Source of the DNA: JBKDZR01 sp047971485
GTDB lineage: Bacteria > Pseudomonadota > Alphaproteobacteria > Rhodobacterales > Rhodobacteraceae
Length of the DNA: 24,347 nt
Assembly (NCBI GenBank): GCA_047971485.1
Contig: JBKDZR010000067.1
Span: 1-24,347 of the forward strand
Direction: 5' to 3'
In this document: positions 13,330 to 21,301 of the stretch, piece after piece
How positions within the stretch are numbered: position 1 is the stretch's first letter
Layout: each line of letters opens with the position of its first letter
The notes under the pieces: generated by a model
What the model was told of the DNA's origin: nothing
Database searches by the model: none
Seen by the model: the letters and a program-made list of their open reading frames with translations, nothing else
Position numbers and translations under genes: made by a program

Positions 13330-16300
13330 TGGCAACACTGGTACTTTCGGCTGCCGGCGGGATCGCGGGCGGCGCTATGGGCGGCTCGGTCCTGGGCCTG
13401 TCGGCCGCGGTACTGGGTCGCGCGGCAGGTGCGACGTTGGGTCAGGTCATCGACCAGCGTCTCATGGGGGCTGGATCCGAGGTGATCGAACGCGGCCGGG
13501 TCGACCGGTTTCGTCTGACGGCGGCAGGCGAGGGCACGCCTGTGGCCCGGCTGCATGGCCGGACCCGACTGGCCGGTCATGTGATCTGGGCCTCGGATTT
13601 CATCGAGCGGCGCACGAAAAAACGCGTGGGATCGGGTAAGGGCGGCAGCCCCTCGGCCAGTGTGCAAGATTATAGCTATTCGGTCAGCCTGGCCATCGCG
13701 CTGTGCGAGGGCGAGATCGGCACGGTCGGCCGGATCTGGGCAGACGGAACGGAACTCAGCCGCGATCAGGTGGTGATGCGCGTCTATCCCGGCAGTACCG
13801 ATCAGCAACCTGACCCGACACTTGCGGCGGTCGAGGGGCTGGACAACACCCCGGCCTATCGCGGTCTGGCCTATGTCGTTTTCGAGGATCTGAATCTGGC
13901 GCCGTTCGGAAACCGTGTGCCGCAGTTCAGTTTCGAGGTCACCCGTCCGGACCGGGGCATCGCCCCCGACGGGGCCGAGACCCTGCCCGAAGCCGTGCGC
14001 GCCGTGGCGATGATCCCGGGAACCGGCGAATATGCGCTGGCGACAAGTCCGGTGCACTATGTTGACGGCCCGGGGCGCAACAGCCCGGCCAATGTGCATA
14101 CCGGTGAAGGGCATGGCGATATCGTGACGTCCTTCGATCAGTTGCAAAGTGAATTACCCAATTGCGGGTCGGTCTCGTTGGTGGTGTCGTGGTTCGGCAA
14201 TGATCTGCGCGCCGGTCAGTGCCAGTTGAAACCGAAGGTCGAACATCGCGAGGCCGAGGGCCGGCCGATGCCGTGGAAAGCCGGCGGGCTGAACCGTCTG
14301 TCGGCGCCGATCGTGCCGGATATCGACGGTCAGCAGGTCTATGGCGCCACCCCGGCCGATGCCAGTGTTGTCGAGGCGATTCGCGAGGTCCAGGACCGCG
14401 GTTTGTCGGTGGTATTCTATCCGTTCATCCTGATGGACCAACTGCCCGGGAACGGTCTGCCTGATCCCTGGGGAGGTGCGGAACAGCCGCCCTTGCCTTG
14501 GCGCGGCCGCATTACCACGGATCGTGCCCCGGGTCAGCCGGGCAGCCCCGATGGTACGGTGGCGGCAGATGCCGAGGTGGCGGCGTTTTTCGGTACGGCC
14601 CAGGCCTCGGATTTCACCGTTGGTAATGGTTCGGTCAGCTATAACGGGCCGAATGAATGGGGCATGCGGCGGTTTATCCTGCATTATGCAGCGCTGTGCG
14701 CCGCGGCGGGCGGGGTGGATGCGTTCTGCATCGGCTCGGAAATGCGGGCCCTGACCAGCATTCGGGGCGCGACCGGTTTCCCGGCGGTTCAGGCCCTGCG
14801 CGATCTGGCCCATGAGGTGCGCGCGCTGCTCGGACCCGGGGTCAAGCTGGGCTATGCTGCCGACTGGTCGGAATATTTCGGCCATGCGCCAGCCGACGGA
14901 TCGGGGGACCGTTACTTTCATCTCGATCCTCTTTGGGCCGATGCCGAGATCGATTTTGTCGGGATCGACAATTACATGCCCGTGTCCGATTGGCGCGATG
15001 GGCCGGCGCATGCGGATGCAACTGCGGGCTGGGAGTCGATTTATGACCTCGATTACCTGAAGGCCAATATCGAGGGCGGCGAGGGCTTTGACTGGTACTA
15101 TGCCAACGCTCAGGACGTTGACAGCCAGACCCGGACAGGGATCACCGATGGCGCCCATAATGAGCCATGGATCTGGCGCTACAAGGATCTGCGCTCCTGG
15201 TGGTCGCTGCCCCATCACGAACGGATCGGTGGGGTCCGGCAGGCCCAGCCGACGGCCTGGCAACCGTTCTCGAAACCGATCTGGTTCACGGAACTGGGCT
15301 GTGCGGCGGTCGACAAGGGCACCAATGAGCCCAACAAGTTCGTTGACCCGAAATCCTCGGAATCGGCCTTGCCGCGGGGCTCGACGGGGGTGCGCGACGA
15401 CCTGATCCAGATGCAGTATCTGCGGGCGATGATGTCCTATTGGCAGGACCCCGCCCATAATCCGGTTTCGCCGGTGTATGGCGCTCCGATGCTGGACATG
15501 AGTCGCGCCCATGTCTGGGCTTGGGATGCGCGGCCCTGGCCGTGGTTTCCGGGGCTGGGCGATGTCTGGGCGGATCGTGACAACTACATCACCGGTCACT
15601 GGCTGAACGGGCGCACGGCGGCACGGCTACTGTCGTCTGTGGTGCAGGACATCTGCGCCACGGCGGGACTGGGGGACGCGGATTGCACGGGTCTGCACGG
15701 TCTGGTGCGTGGGTATGCGATCTCGGATCCCGGGGCGGCGCGCACGGCGCTGGAGCCGCTGATGACGGCCTTCGGCTTTCAGGCGGTCGAGGCAGGGGGC
15801 CGGCTGCGCTTTGTGATGCGAGCCGGGGCCGCTGCCGTGCCGATCGACCCCGGTGAGCTGGCGGTACATCCCGAAACCGAAGGGGACCTGTCCTATACGC
15901 GGGCCGCTGACGGGGAAAATGCCGGGCGGGTGCGGTTGGTGCATCTGGAAGCGGATGGAAGCTATGCCACGGCGACCAGTGAATCGATCCATCCCGGGGC
16001 CGAGACGCAGGCCGTGGCACAAACCGAGATGAACCTGGTCCTGTCCGAGGCCGAGGCCCGCCGCATCACCGAGCGCTGGTTGTCCGAGGCCCGGGTGGCG
16101 CGGGACAGTGTGCAACTGGCGCTGCCGCCGTCGCGGCTGGATGTAGGGCCGGGCGATGTGGTGGAATTGCCCGGACCCTCGGGACCGGAATTCTGGCGCA
16201 TCGACCGGTTGGAAGAGTTCGGCGCCAGCCTGGCCGAGGCGGTCCGGGTGGAACCCGCGCTGTACTTGCCCGCGCCGGTGCGGGATACGTTGCCGGCCTT

Positions 16301-17264
16301 GCGCGGTCCGGCGGCGCCGGTGCCGGTTTCGCCGGTTTTTCTGGACCTGCCGCTTTTGACCGGTGAGGAACTGCCCCATGCCCCACATCTGGCGGTGGCA
16401 GCCCGGCCCTGGCCGGGCGAGGTGGCCGCCTATGCCGCACCGACAGATTCGGGCTATGAGTTGAACACGCTGATCGACAAAGCCGCGCTGATCGGATCGA
16501 CTCTGGATCCCTTGCCGGCGGCGATCCCGGGGCTGCTGGATCGGGGGCCGATGCTGCGTGTCAGGTTGTCCGGTGGCGGACTGTCCGGCGTGTCGGCCGA
16601 GGAACTTCTGTCCGGCGCGAATGCGATGGCCATCGGCGACGGAACGCCGGGCAACTGGGAAATCTTCCAGTTCCAGCAGGCGGTTCCGGTGGGTGCGGAT
16701 GTCTGGGCGCTGGGCGGACGCTTGCGCGGGCAGTTGGGTACTGACGCGTTGATGCCGCAAGTCTGGCCGGTGGGCAGCGTTGTGGTCCTGCTGGATGATG
16801 CGGTGGGACAGATTTCCCTGGCTGCCTCGGCACGGGGGGTTGAACGCAACTATCGGATCGTTCCGGCTGGTCAGCCGATTGGCGGGCCAAGTGCGGTCCA
16901 TCTGGTCCATGCCTTCGCAGGCAATGGCCTGCGGCCCTATGCACCGGTCCATCTGAGACGGGCGATCACCCCCGGCGGCGATCACCGGTTCACCTGGATC
17001 CGGCGCACGCGCCTTGATGGCGATCTCTGGGACATGGGGGATGTGCCGCTGGGCGAGACCGGGGAACTTTATCACCTGCGGATCAGCACGGCCAATGGTC
17101 CTGTCCGCAGCCTGGAAAGCGGGGGGCCGGACTGGACCTACACGGCGGCGCAGCGCGCGGCCGATGGGGTGGGCCCCGCCTATACGTTTGATGTGGCTCA
17201 AATCTCGGATCGCTATGGTCCGGGGCTTTATCGAAGGATCGAGATTGATGACAACAACGGCTAG
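13329..17264 (+). CDS. GTA gp15, megatron: tail tip protein with TIM-barrel glycoside hydrolase-like domain
   Basis: Large tail-tip protein (1311 residues) that completes the baseplate and in RcGTA is thought to form a channel through the outer membrane and periplasm. A glycine- and alanine-rich hydrophobic start (ATLVLSAAGGIAGGAMGG) leads into a hub-like domain (DYSYSVSLAIALCEGEIG). The GTA TIM-barrel domain spans about residues 250-740, with Glu471 in FCIGSEMR and Glu655 in WFTELGCAA placed like the acid/base and nucleophile of clan A glycoside hydrolases. A phage tail protein domain (about 740-1000) and a C-terminal domain follow, including PSRLDVGPGDVVELPG. Starts on the g14 stop; its last 17 bp overlap the next gene. 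Confidence 0.96.
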   Translation: MATLVLSAAGGIAGGAMGGSVLGLSAAVLGRAAGATLGQVIDQRLMGAGSEVIERGRVDRFRLTAAGEGTPVARLHGRTRLAGHVIWASDFIERRTKKRVGSGKGGSPSASVQDYSYSVSLAIALCEGEIGTVGRIWADGTELSRDQVVMRVYPGSTDQQPDPTLAAVEGLDNTPAYRGLAYVVFEDLNLAPFGNRVPQFSFEVTRPDRGIAPDGAETLPEAVRAVAMIPGTGEYALATSPVHYVDGPGRNSPANVHTGEGHGDIVTSFDQLQSELPNCGSVSLVVSWFGNDLRAGQCQLKPKVEHREAEGRPMPWKAGGLNRLSAPIVPDIDGQQVYGATPADASVVEAIREVQDRGLSVVFYPFILMDQLPGNGLPDPWGGAEQPPLPWRGRITTDRAPGQPGSPDGTVAADAEVAAFFGTAQASDFTVGNGSVSYNGPNEWGMRRFILHYAALCAAAGGVDAFCIGSEMRALTSIRGATGFPAVQALRDLAHEVRALLGPGVKLGYAADWSEYFGHAPADGSGDRYFHLDPLWADAEIDFVGIDNYMPVSDWRDGPAHADATAGWESIYDLDYLKANIEGGEGFDWYYANAQDVDSQTRTGITDGAHNEPWIWRYKDLRSWWSLPHHERIGGVRQAQPTAWQPFSKPIWFTELGCAAVDKGTNEPNKFVDPKSSESALPRGSTGVRDDLIQMQYLRAMMSYWQDPAHNPVSPVYGAPMLDMSRAHVWAWDARPWPWFPGLGDVWADRDNYITGHWLNGRTAARLLSSVVQDICATAGLGDADCTGLHGLVRGYAISDPGAARTALEPLMTAFGFQAVEAGGRLRFVMRAGAAAVPIDPGELAVHPETEGDLSYTRAADGENAGRVRLVHLEADGSYATATSESIHPGAETQAVAQTEMNLVLSEAEARRITERWLSEARVARDSVQLALPPSRLDVGPGDVVELPGPSGPEFWRIDRLEEFGASLAEAVRVEPALYLPAPVRDTLPALRGPAAPVPVSPVFLDLPLLTGEELPHAPHLAVAARPWPGEVAAYAAPTDSGYELNTLIDKAALIGSTLDPLPAAIPGLLDRGPMLRVRLSGGGLSGVSAEELLSGANAMAIGDGTPGNWEIFQFQQAVPVGADVWALGGRLRGQLGTDALMPQVWPVGSVVVLLDDAVGQISLAASARGVERNYRIVPAGQPIGGPSAVHLVHAFAGNGLRPYAPVHLRRAITPGGDHRFTWIRRTRLDGDLWDMGDVPLGETGELYHLRISTANGPVRSLESGGPDWTYTAAQRAADGVGPAYTFDVAQISDRYGPGLYRRIEIDDNNG

Positions 17265-17955
17265 GTTCGGATTGCCGCTGCTTCAGGCGGCCCAGGCACA
17301 GAAGCATGTCACGGTGAACGAAGCACTGGCCCTGATCGATGGCGCCTGCCAGATGGTTCTGGGGCGGTGCGATCAGGTGGCACCGCCCTTGGTCCCGGCT
17401 GAGGGCGATGCCTATGGCGTCGGCACGGGGGCGACGGATGGCTGGGCTGGCCAGGATGGCAAGATCGCCCTGTTCGTCAATGGTGGCTGGGTGTTTCTGA
17501 TCCCCGGGGCCGGATGGCGGGCCTGGGATCTGACCCTGGGCACCATGGCGGTCCATGACGGGGCCGCCTGGGTGCCTGGCGGCGTGGCGGTGTCGCCCAA
17601 TGGGGCGGCAACCGTGGCCGAGGTGATCGAGGCCGACGTTACGCTGGCCGCGGGGCCCGAGGTCATCACCCCCGCGCTGATCCCGACGGGATCTGTCGTG
17701 GAGGCGGTGACCGCGCGGGTGATCCAGCCGGTTTCGGGCGTTCCCAGCTGGCGGTTGGGCGTAGCAGGCGGCCCGGACCGCTATGGTACAGGCTATGGTG
17801 TGGGCGGTGGATCCTGGGCGCGCGGTGTGACCGGTCAGCCGCAGGCCTATTACGGCGATACCGCGCTGGTAATCGGCGCTGAGGGCGGTACCTTTACCGG
17901 CGGTCAGATCCGCATCGCCGTTCATCTGACGCGGTTCACACTGCCGCGAATGTAG
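17248..17955 (+). CDS. DUF2793 protein, possible GTA head spike or tail fibre component
   Basis: A 235-residue DUF2793 protein, recognised by FGLPLLQAAQAQKHVTVNE near the N-terminus, then LVPAEGDAYGVGTGATDGWAGQDGKIA and WVFLIPGAGWRAWD, and a second, beta-rich half (ADVTLAAGPEVITPALIPTG to the end). In R. capsulatus a DUF2793-containing protein (GhsA) is part of the head spikes that bind the recipient capsule, and its gene lies away from the main cluster. Here the gene overlaps the 3' end of g15 by 17 bp, so it is very likely transcribed with the GTA. The ATG at 17248 is chosen because the family similarity begins a few residues later. A role in particle attachment is inference. Confidence 0.85.
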   Translation: MTTTARFGLPLLQAAQAQKHVTVNEALALIDGACQMVLGRCDQVAPPLVPAEGDAYGVGTGATDGWAGQDGKIALFVNGGWVFLIPGAGWRAWDLTLGTMAVHDGAAWVPGGVAVSPNGAATVAEVIEADVTLAAGPEVITPALIPTGSVVEAVTARVIQPVSGVPSWRLGVAGGPDRYGTGYGVGGGSWARGVTGQPQAYYGDTALVIGAEGGTFTGGQIRIAVHLTRFTLPRM

Positions 17956-17966
17956 AAAAAGGACGA

Positions 17967-17994
17967 TTGCCCTTTGTCGGCCCGGCCAGATAAG
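17967..17994 (+). promoter_or_regulatory. Predicted promoter of cysE
   Basis: TTGCCC (17967-17972), a 16-bp spacer and GATAAG (17989-17994) fit a sigma70-type promoter and lie 30 bp before the cysE ATG. It would allow cysE to be expressed when the GTA cluster is silent. No clear terminator separates it from the upstream gene. Confidence 0.4.
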
Positions 17995-18023
17995 CTAGAA
18001 GCCCCGCAAACGGGAGAACGATC

Positions 18024-18821
18024 ATGGCCGAGCCGCATTCCCTTGTCGCCCCTCTTGATCCGGTCTGGATGCAGATCCGGGCTGAGGCGCAGCAGACTAT
18101 CGCAAATGAACCGCTTCTGGGCGGTCTCGTGCATGCCGGGATCCTGCATCATCCCAGCATCGAACGGGCCCTGGCCTGCCGTATTGCAATGAAACTGGCC
18201 TCGGCTGAAATGTCCGGCCAGTTGCTGCGCGAGATCGCCGATGAGGCCTATCTGTCGGACCCGGCGCTGTTGGCGGCGGGGCGGGCCGATCTGATGGCCG
18301 TCTATGAACGCGATCCGGCGTGCCACACGCTGATCCAGCCGATCCTGTTCTTCAAGGGATTTCAAGCGCTTCAGGCCTATCGTGTCGCGCATTGGTTGTG
18401 GCAGAAAAAGCGCCATGAAATGGCCTATTTTTTCCAGATGCGGATTTCGGAACTGTTTGGTGTCGATGTCCATCCGGCGGCGCGGATCGGCAAGGGGATC
18501 ATGATCGACCACGCCCATTCCATCGTCATCGGCGAAACTGCGGTGGTGGGGAACAATGTGTCCATGCTGCATTCGGTCACGCTCGGCGGAACCGGCAAGG
18601 AGGAAGAGGACCGGCACCCGAAAATCGGCGACGGGGTGCTGATCGGGGCCGGGGCCAAGGTGTTGGGCAATATCCGCGTCGGACATTGTTCCCGTATTGC
18701 CGCCGGATCCGTGGTCCTGGAAGAGGTGCCCCCCTGCAAGACGGTTGCCGGCGTGCCGGCCCGGATCGTGGGTGAGGCGGGCTGTGATCAGCCCTCGATG
18801 ACCATGGATCAACAGATCTGA
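18024..18821 (+). CDS. cysE: Serine O-acetyltransferase (CysE)
   Basis: Transfers acetyl from acetyl-CoA to L-serine, giving O-acetylserine, the first step of cysteine synthesis in the cytoplasm. The 265-residue protein is close in length to E. coli CysE (273). The N-terminal helical domain contains ALACRIAMKLASAEMSG. The C-terminal left-handed beta helix has hexapeptide repeats from HPAARIGKGIMIDHAHSIVIGETAVVG to GAGAKVLGNIRVGHCSRI. Asp148 and His163 match the catalytic Asp-His pair, with the same 15-residue spacing as in E. coli. GTGKEEEDRHPKIGDG is the usual family loop. The ATG at 18024 follows GGGAGA. A cysE gene next to the GTA cluster is also known in R. capsulatus. Confidence 0.97.
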   Translation: MAEPHSLVAPLDPVWMQIRAEAQQTIANEPLLGGLVHAGILHHPSIERALACRIAMKLASAEMSGQLLREIADEAYLSDPALLAAGRADLMAVYERDPACHTLIQPILFFKGFQALQAYRVAHWLWQKKRHEMAYFFQMRISELFGVDVHPAARIGKGIMIDHAHSIVIGETAVVGNNVSMLHSVTLGGTGKEEEDRHPKIGDGVLIGAGAKVLGNIRVGHCSRIAAGSVVLEEVPPCKTVAGVPARIVGEAGCDQPSMTMDQQI

Positions 18822-18837
18822 GCCGGGGGATCCACAG

Positions 18838-19305
18838 ATGAGATCGCCAGATCCGCAGCGCCCCCTTGATGCGCCTCGGGACAAGCGGGCTGCCCTGCCC
18901 ATGCCCGATGAAACCCGCCCGCGCCTTGCTGGTCAGGATGAGGGGCGCGATGTGATCTTCGTCTCGGGGCTGCGTGTGCCGGCCTTTATCGGGGTTCTCG
19001 AACAGGAATACCTGGAGCGGCAGGATGTGATCTTCGATATCGAGATGACAACCGTGCCGGCCTATGCCGATCTGGTCCGTGAAACGGGCCGCTTCGTCAG
19101 TTATTCGGACGTGGTCGACTATATCGAGGCCAAGGCGGCCAGCACCGATCATGTGGGCCTGGTCGAGGAATGGGCCGAGGATGTGGCAAGCTTCGTGCTG
19201 TGCCATGATCTGGTCGAATATGTGAAGGTCCGTGTGTCAAAACCCAGCATCTTTGCGGCTGCCGCAGGGGTCGGGATCTGCATCGAACGCCGGCGGGCCG
19301 CATGA
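18838..19305 (+). CDS. folB: Dihydroneopterin aldolase (FolB)
   Basis: Converts 7,8-dihydroneopterin to 6-hydroxymethyl-dihydropterin and glycolaldehyde in folate synthesis. The 155-residue product has VSGLRVPAFIGVLEQEYLER, with the family Glu after the Gly-Val, VIFDIEMT, a central SYSDVVDYIEAKAAS, and VKVRVSKPSIF with the conserved Lys-Pro. About 30 residues of charged, proline-rich sequence precede the domain. The ATG at 18838 has GGGGGA seven bases upstream; the in-frame ATG at 18901 would remove 21 residues and still leave the full domain. It is co-directional with cysE (16-bp gap) and its stop overlaps folK (ATGA). Confidence 0.92.
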   Translation: MRSPDPQRPLDAPRDKRAALPMPDETRPRLAGQDEGRDVIFVSGLRVPAFIGVLEQEYLERQDVIFDIEMTTVPAYADLVRETGRFVSYSDVVDYIEAKAASTDHVGLVEEWAEDVASFVLCHDLVEYVKVRVSKPSIFAAAAGVGICIERRRAA

Positions 19306-19820
19306 GCGGGACACGGGTGACAGCGCTGGTTGCGCTGGGATCAAACCTTGGGGATCGCCTGGCCCATATGCAGGCCGGCCTTGCAGGGGTGCGGGCCTTG
19401 CCTGACACTCGGATCAGCGCGGTTTCTGCCCTTTATGAAACCGCGCCTGTGGGCGGTCCGGATAATCAGGGCCCTTATTTGAATGCAGCGGTGGCGCTGG
19501 ATACGGGATTGGCCGCCGGGGATCTTCTGGCGCGGTTGCATGGGATAGAAGCGGCGGAACTGCGTGAACGGCGGATCCGCTGGGGGGCACGGACGCTGGA
19601 TCTGGATCTGCTGATCCATGGGGATCTGGTGTCCGCGGATCCGGATCTGAGCGTCCCGCATCCGCGATTGCATGAACGGCGTTTCGTGATGGTTCCGATT
19701 GTCGATGTCGCGCCGGATCTGAGCCATCCGGTGCTGAACCGTTCGATGGCCGCGCTGTTGGCGGATCTGCCGGTTGAGCCGGGGGATTTGACGCGGGTGG
19801 CCGAGACGTGGGGCAATTGA
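19302..19820 (+). CDS. folK: 6-hydroxymethyl-dihydropterin pyrophosphokinase (FolK)
   Basis: Transfers pyrophosphate from ATP to the pterin made by FolB, giving the substrate of dihydropteroate synthase. The 172-residue protein has the family blocks VALGSNLGDRLAHM, YETAPVGGPDNQGPYLNAA, RRIRWGARTLDLDLLIHGD and VPHPRLHERRFVMVPI, the last containing the conserved His-Pro-Arg. It starts within the folB stop, so the two consecutive enzymes are coupled. The gene for the next step, folP, is not in this window. Confidence 0.96.
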   Translation: MSGTRVTALVALGSNLGDRLAHMQAGLAGVRALPDTRISAVSALYETAPVGGPDNQGPYLNAAVALDTGLAAGDLLARLHGIEAAELRERRIRWGARTLDLDLLIHGDLVSADPDLSVPHPRLHERRFVMVPIVDVAPDLSHPVLNRSMAALLADLPVEPGDLTRVAETWGN

Positions 19821-19844
19821 CGCCTTGCCGGTTTGGCGTGTTTT
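19819..19844 (+). terminator. Possible terminator after folK
   Basis: ACGCC (19820-19824) can pair with GGCGT (19835-19839), followed by GTTTT. The stem is short but begins on the folK stop codon, and the next gene is convergent, so a terminator is expected here. Confidence 0.35.
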
Positions 19845-19885
19845 CGATCCAGGAACCGTCTTGATTTTTTCTGGAACCGCTTTTG

Positions 19886-20179
19886 TCAGCGGATCACCAG
19901 TTCATCTGCCCTGATCCAGCCCAGAACATCGCGGGCGCGTTCATCCAGAAGATCAAGGTCGAGAAAATCGTCGGACAGGCGCAGTGCCAGATTGTCGAGG
20001 CGCAGGGCCTCGGCCTGTAACTGGTCGCGGGTTTCCGTCAGGCGGGCAAGGTCGGATTGGATGACAAGTCGCTCCATTACCCCCAGATCACCACGCACTG
20101 CGGAAAAGGTGAAATACCCCGCCAATGCGAGGGCGATTGCCACATAAGCGGCGAAGCCAATACCGCTGAACCGGATCAT
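19886..20179 (-). CDS. ftsB: Septum formation initiator, FtsB/DivIC family
   Basis: Small bitopic membrane protein of the divisome that, with FtsL and FtsQ, helps activate septal peptidoglycan synthesis. The 97-residue product has a short cytoplasmic start (MIRFSGI), one membrane segment (about residues 8-26, FAAYVAIALALAGYFTFSA) and then a coiled coil (VIQSDLARLTETRDQLQAEA to LRLSDDF). The end, LDERARDVLGWIRADELVI, matches the conserved tail of the family, where an Arg precedes a Gly or Ala and a hydrophobic residue. It is transcribed alone, convergent to folK, from a good promoter at 20233-20261. The symbol is by family; DivIC-type naming would be equally valid. Confidence 0.9.
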   Translation of the reverse strand: MIRFSGIGFAAYVAIALALAGYFTFSAVRGDLGVMERLVIQSDLARLTETRDQLQAEALRLDNLALRLSDDFLDLDLLDERARDVLGWIRADELVIR

Positions 20180-20232
20180 CTGCTGCCGTTGCCTTCGTCC
20201 ATTCCGGCCTTCTAAACGGGCCGACCGGGCGC

Positions 20233-20261
20233 TTTATGGCATAAAAGGCGGCATCTGTGAA
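20233..20261 (-). promoter_or_regulatory. Predicted promoter of ftsB
   Basis: On the minus strand TTCACA (20261-20256) matches the -35 consensus at five of six positions, and CATAAA (20238-20233) the -10 at four of six, with an ideal 17-bp spacer. Transcription would start near 20226, leaving a leader of about 47 nt. It lies only a few bases beyond the aldolase terminator. Confidence 0.55.
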
Positions 20262-20267
20262 TCATCT

Positions 20268-20303
20268 AAATCCGCCCCGGGCCTGTCCCGGGGCGGATTT
20301 TTT
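20268..20303. terminator. Strong, possibly bidirectional terminator after the aldolase gene
   Basis: A perfect 14-bp stem, AAATCCGCCCCGGG (20268-20281) with CCCGGGGCGGATTT (20287-20300), encloses the 5-nt loop CCTGT. Read on the minus strand it follows the aldolase stop by a few bases and ends in TTT. Read on the plus strand it ends in six T residues, so it should also stop antisense transcription entering the aldolase gene. Confidence 0.8.
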
Positions 20304-20307
20304 CCTA

Positions 20308-21237
20308 TCAGGCGTTGCCTTTGTAGATGTCGACCAGCTTGCCCAGCATTTGCAGCGCATCTTCGCGCGAGCGCTGAAAGCTGTTGCGTCCGATGATGCT
20401 GCCGTTGCCGCCACCGTCACGGATGGCGCGGGCATCGTCATAGACGGCATCGGCGCCTTTGGCCGCACCGCCCGAGAACACCACGATGCGACGGCCGTTG
20501 AAGCACGAATCCACACAATGCTTGACGCGGGCGGCCTGGGTCGCGATGTCGATGGCCTTGTCCTCGTAGACCTTCTTGGCCTCGGGCTGCATCAGGTGGT
20601 CGGTGGACAGTTTCACCTTGATGATATGGGCACCCAACAGCGCGGCCATATGGGCAGCATAGGCGCTGACATCGGCGGCGGTTTCGCCTTGCTTGGTGAT
20701 GCCTTCCCCGCGCGGGTAGGACCAGATCACCGTGGCGATCCCGCAGGCGGCGGCTTCGCGGCGCATTTCCACGATCTCTTCCATCATGTCCACGGCCATG
20801 TCCGAGCCGGGATAGATGGTGAAACCGATCGCCGCACAGCCCAGGCGCAGCGCGTCTTCGACCGAGGCGGTGATCGCCTGGTTCTTGCCAGCCGTCTCCG
20901 ACATCAGCGAGTTGGCCGAGTTCACCTTGAGGATCGTCGGGATCTGCCCGGCGTAAGTGTCGGCCCCGGCCTCAAGCGGGCCCAGCGGTGCGGCATAGGC
21001 ATTCAGCCCGGCGTCGATGGCCAGCTGATAGTGATAGTGCGGATCATAGCCGGCGGGGTTCGGCGCAAAGGAGCGCGCGGGGCCGTGCTCAAACCCCTGA
21101 TCGACGGGCAGGATGATCATCTTGCCGGTGCCGCCGAGACGGCCATGCATCAGCATGCTGCACAGCTTGCCTTTCACACCGGGCGTCTCGCCCTCATAGT
21201 TTTTCAGGATATTGCGGACAGTTCTGGAAATTCGCAT
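20308..21237 (-). CDS. Class I fructose-bisphosphate aldolase (DhnA/FbaB type)
   Basis: Splits fructose 1,6-bisphosphate into dihydroxyacetone phosphate and glyceraldehyde 3-phosphate through a Schiff base, or runs the reverse in gluconeogenesis. The 309-residue protein has the DhnA-type blocks MIILPVDQGFEHGPARSF, GPLEAGADTYAG, IGFTIYPGSDM, VIWSYPRGEGI and AHIIKVKLSTDHLM, where the lysines of IIKVK include the expected Schiff-base residue, and VFSGGAAKG in the phosphate-binding region. It is a metal-independent type, unlike the class II enzyme common in proteobacteria. GAAAGG precedes the ATG. It lies 91 bp downstream of pgk on the same strand, with a palindromic operator-like site between them. 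Confidence 0.95.
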   Translation of the reverse strand: MRISRTVRNILKNYEGETPGVKGKLCSMLMHGRLGGTGKMIILPVDQGFEHGPARSFAPNPAGYDPHYHYQLAIDAGLNAYAAPLGPLEAGADTYAGQIPTILKVNSANSLMSETAGKNQAITASVEDALRLGCAAIGFTIYPGSDMAVDMMEEIVEMRREAAACGIATVIWSYPRGEGITKQGETAADVSAYAAHMAALLGAHIIKVKLSTDHLMQPEAKKVYEDKAIDIATQAARVKHCVDSCFNGRRIVVFSGGAAKGADAVYDDARAIRDGGGNGSIIGRNSFQRSREDALQMLGKLVDIYKGNA

Positions 21238-21301
21238 CTTGGGACCTTTCAGGGCAGACGATTGTGCCTTCGGTAGGCAAACTATGGCGTGGGTTCAACT
21301 C

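Noticed and set aside
2938..17955. Interpretation as an ordinary prophage
   Set aside because: No integrase, attachment repeats, repressor, replication or lysis genes; the gene order is exactly that of a gene transfer agent and the neighbours are housekeeping genes.
19833..20147. Plus-strand open frame after folK
   Set aside because: It is the antisense shadow of ftsB, whose membrane segment, coiled coil and promoter are clear on the minus strand.
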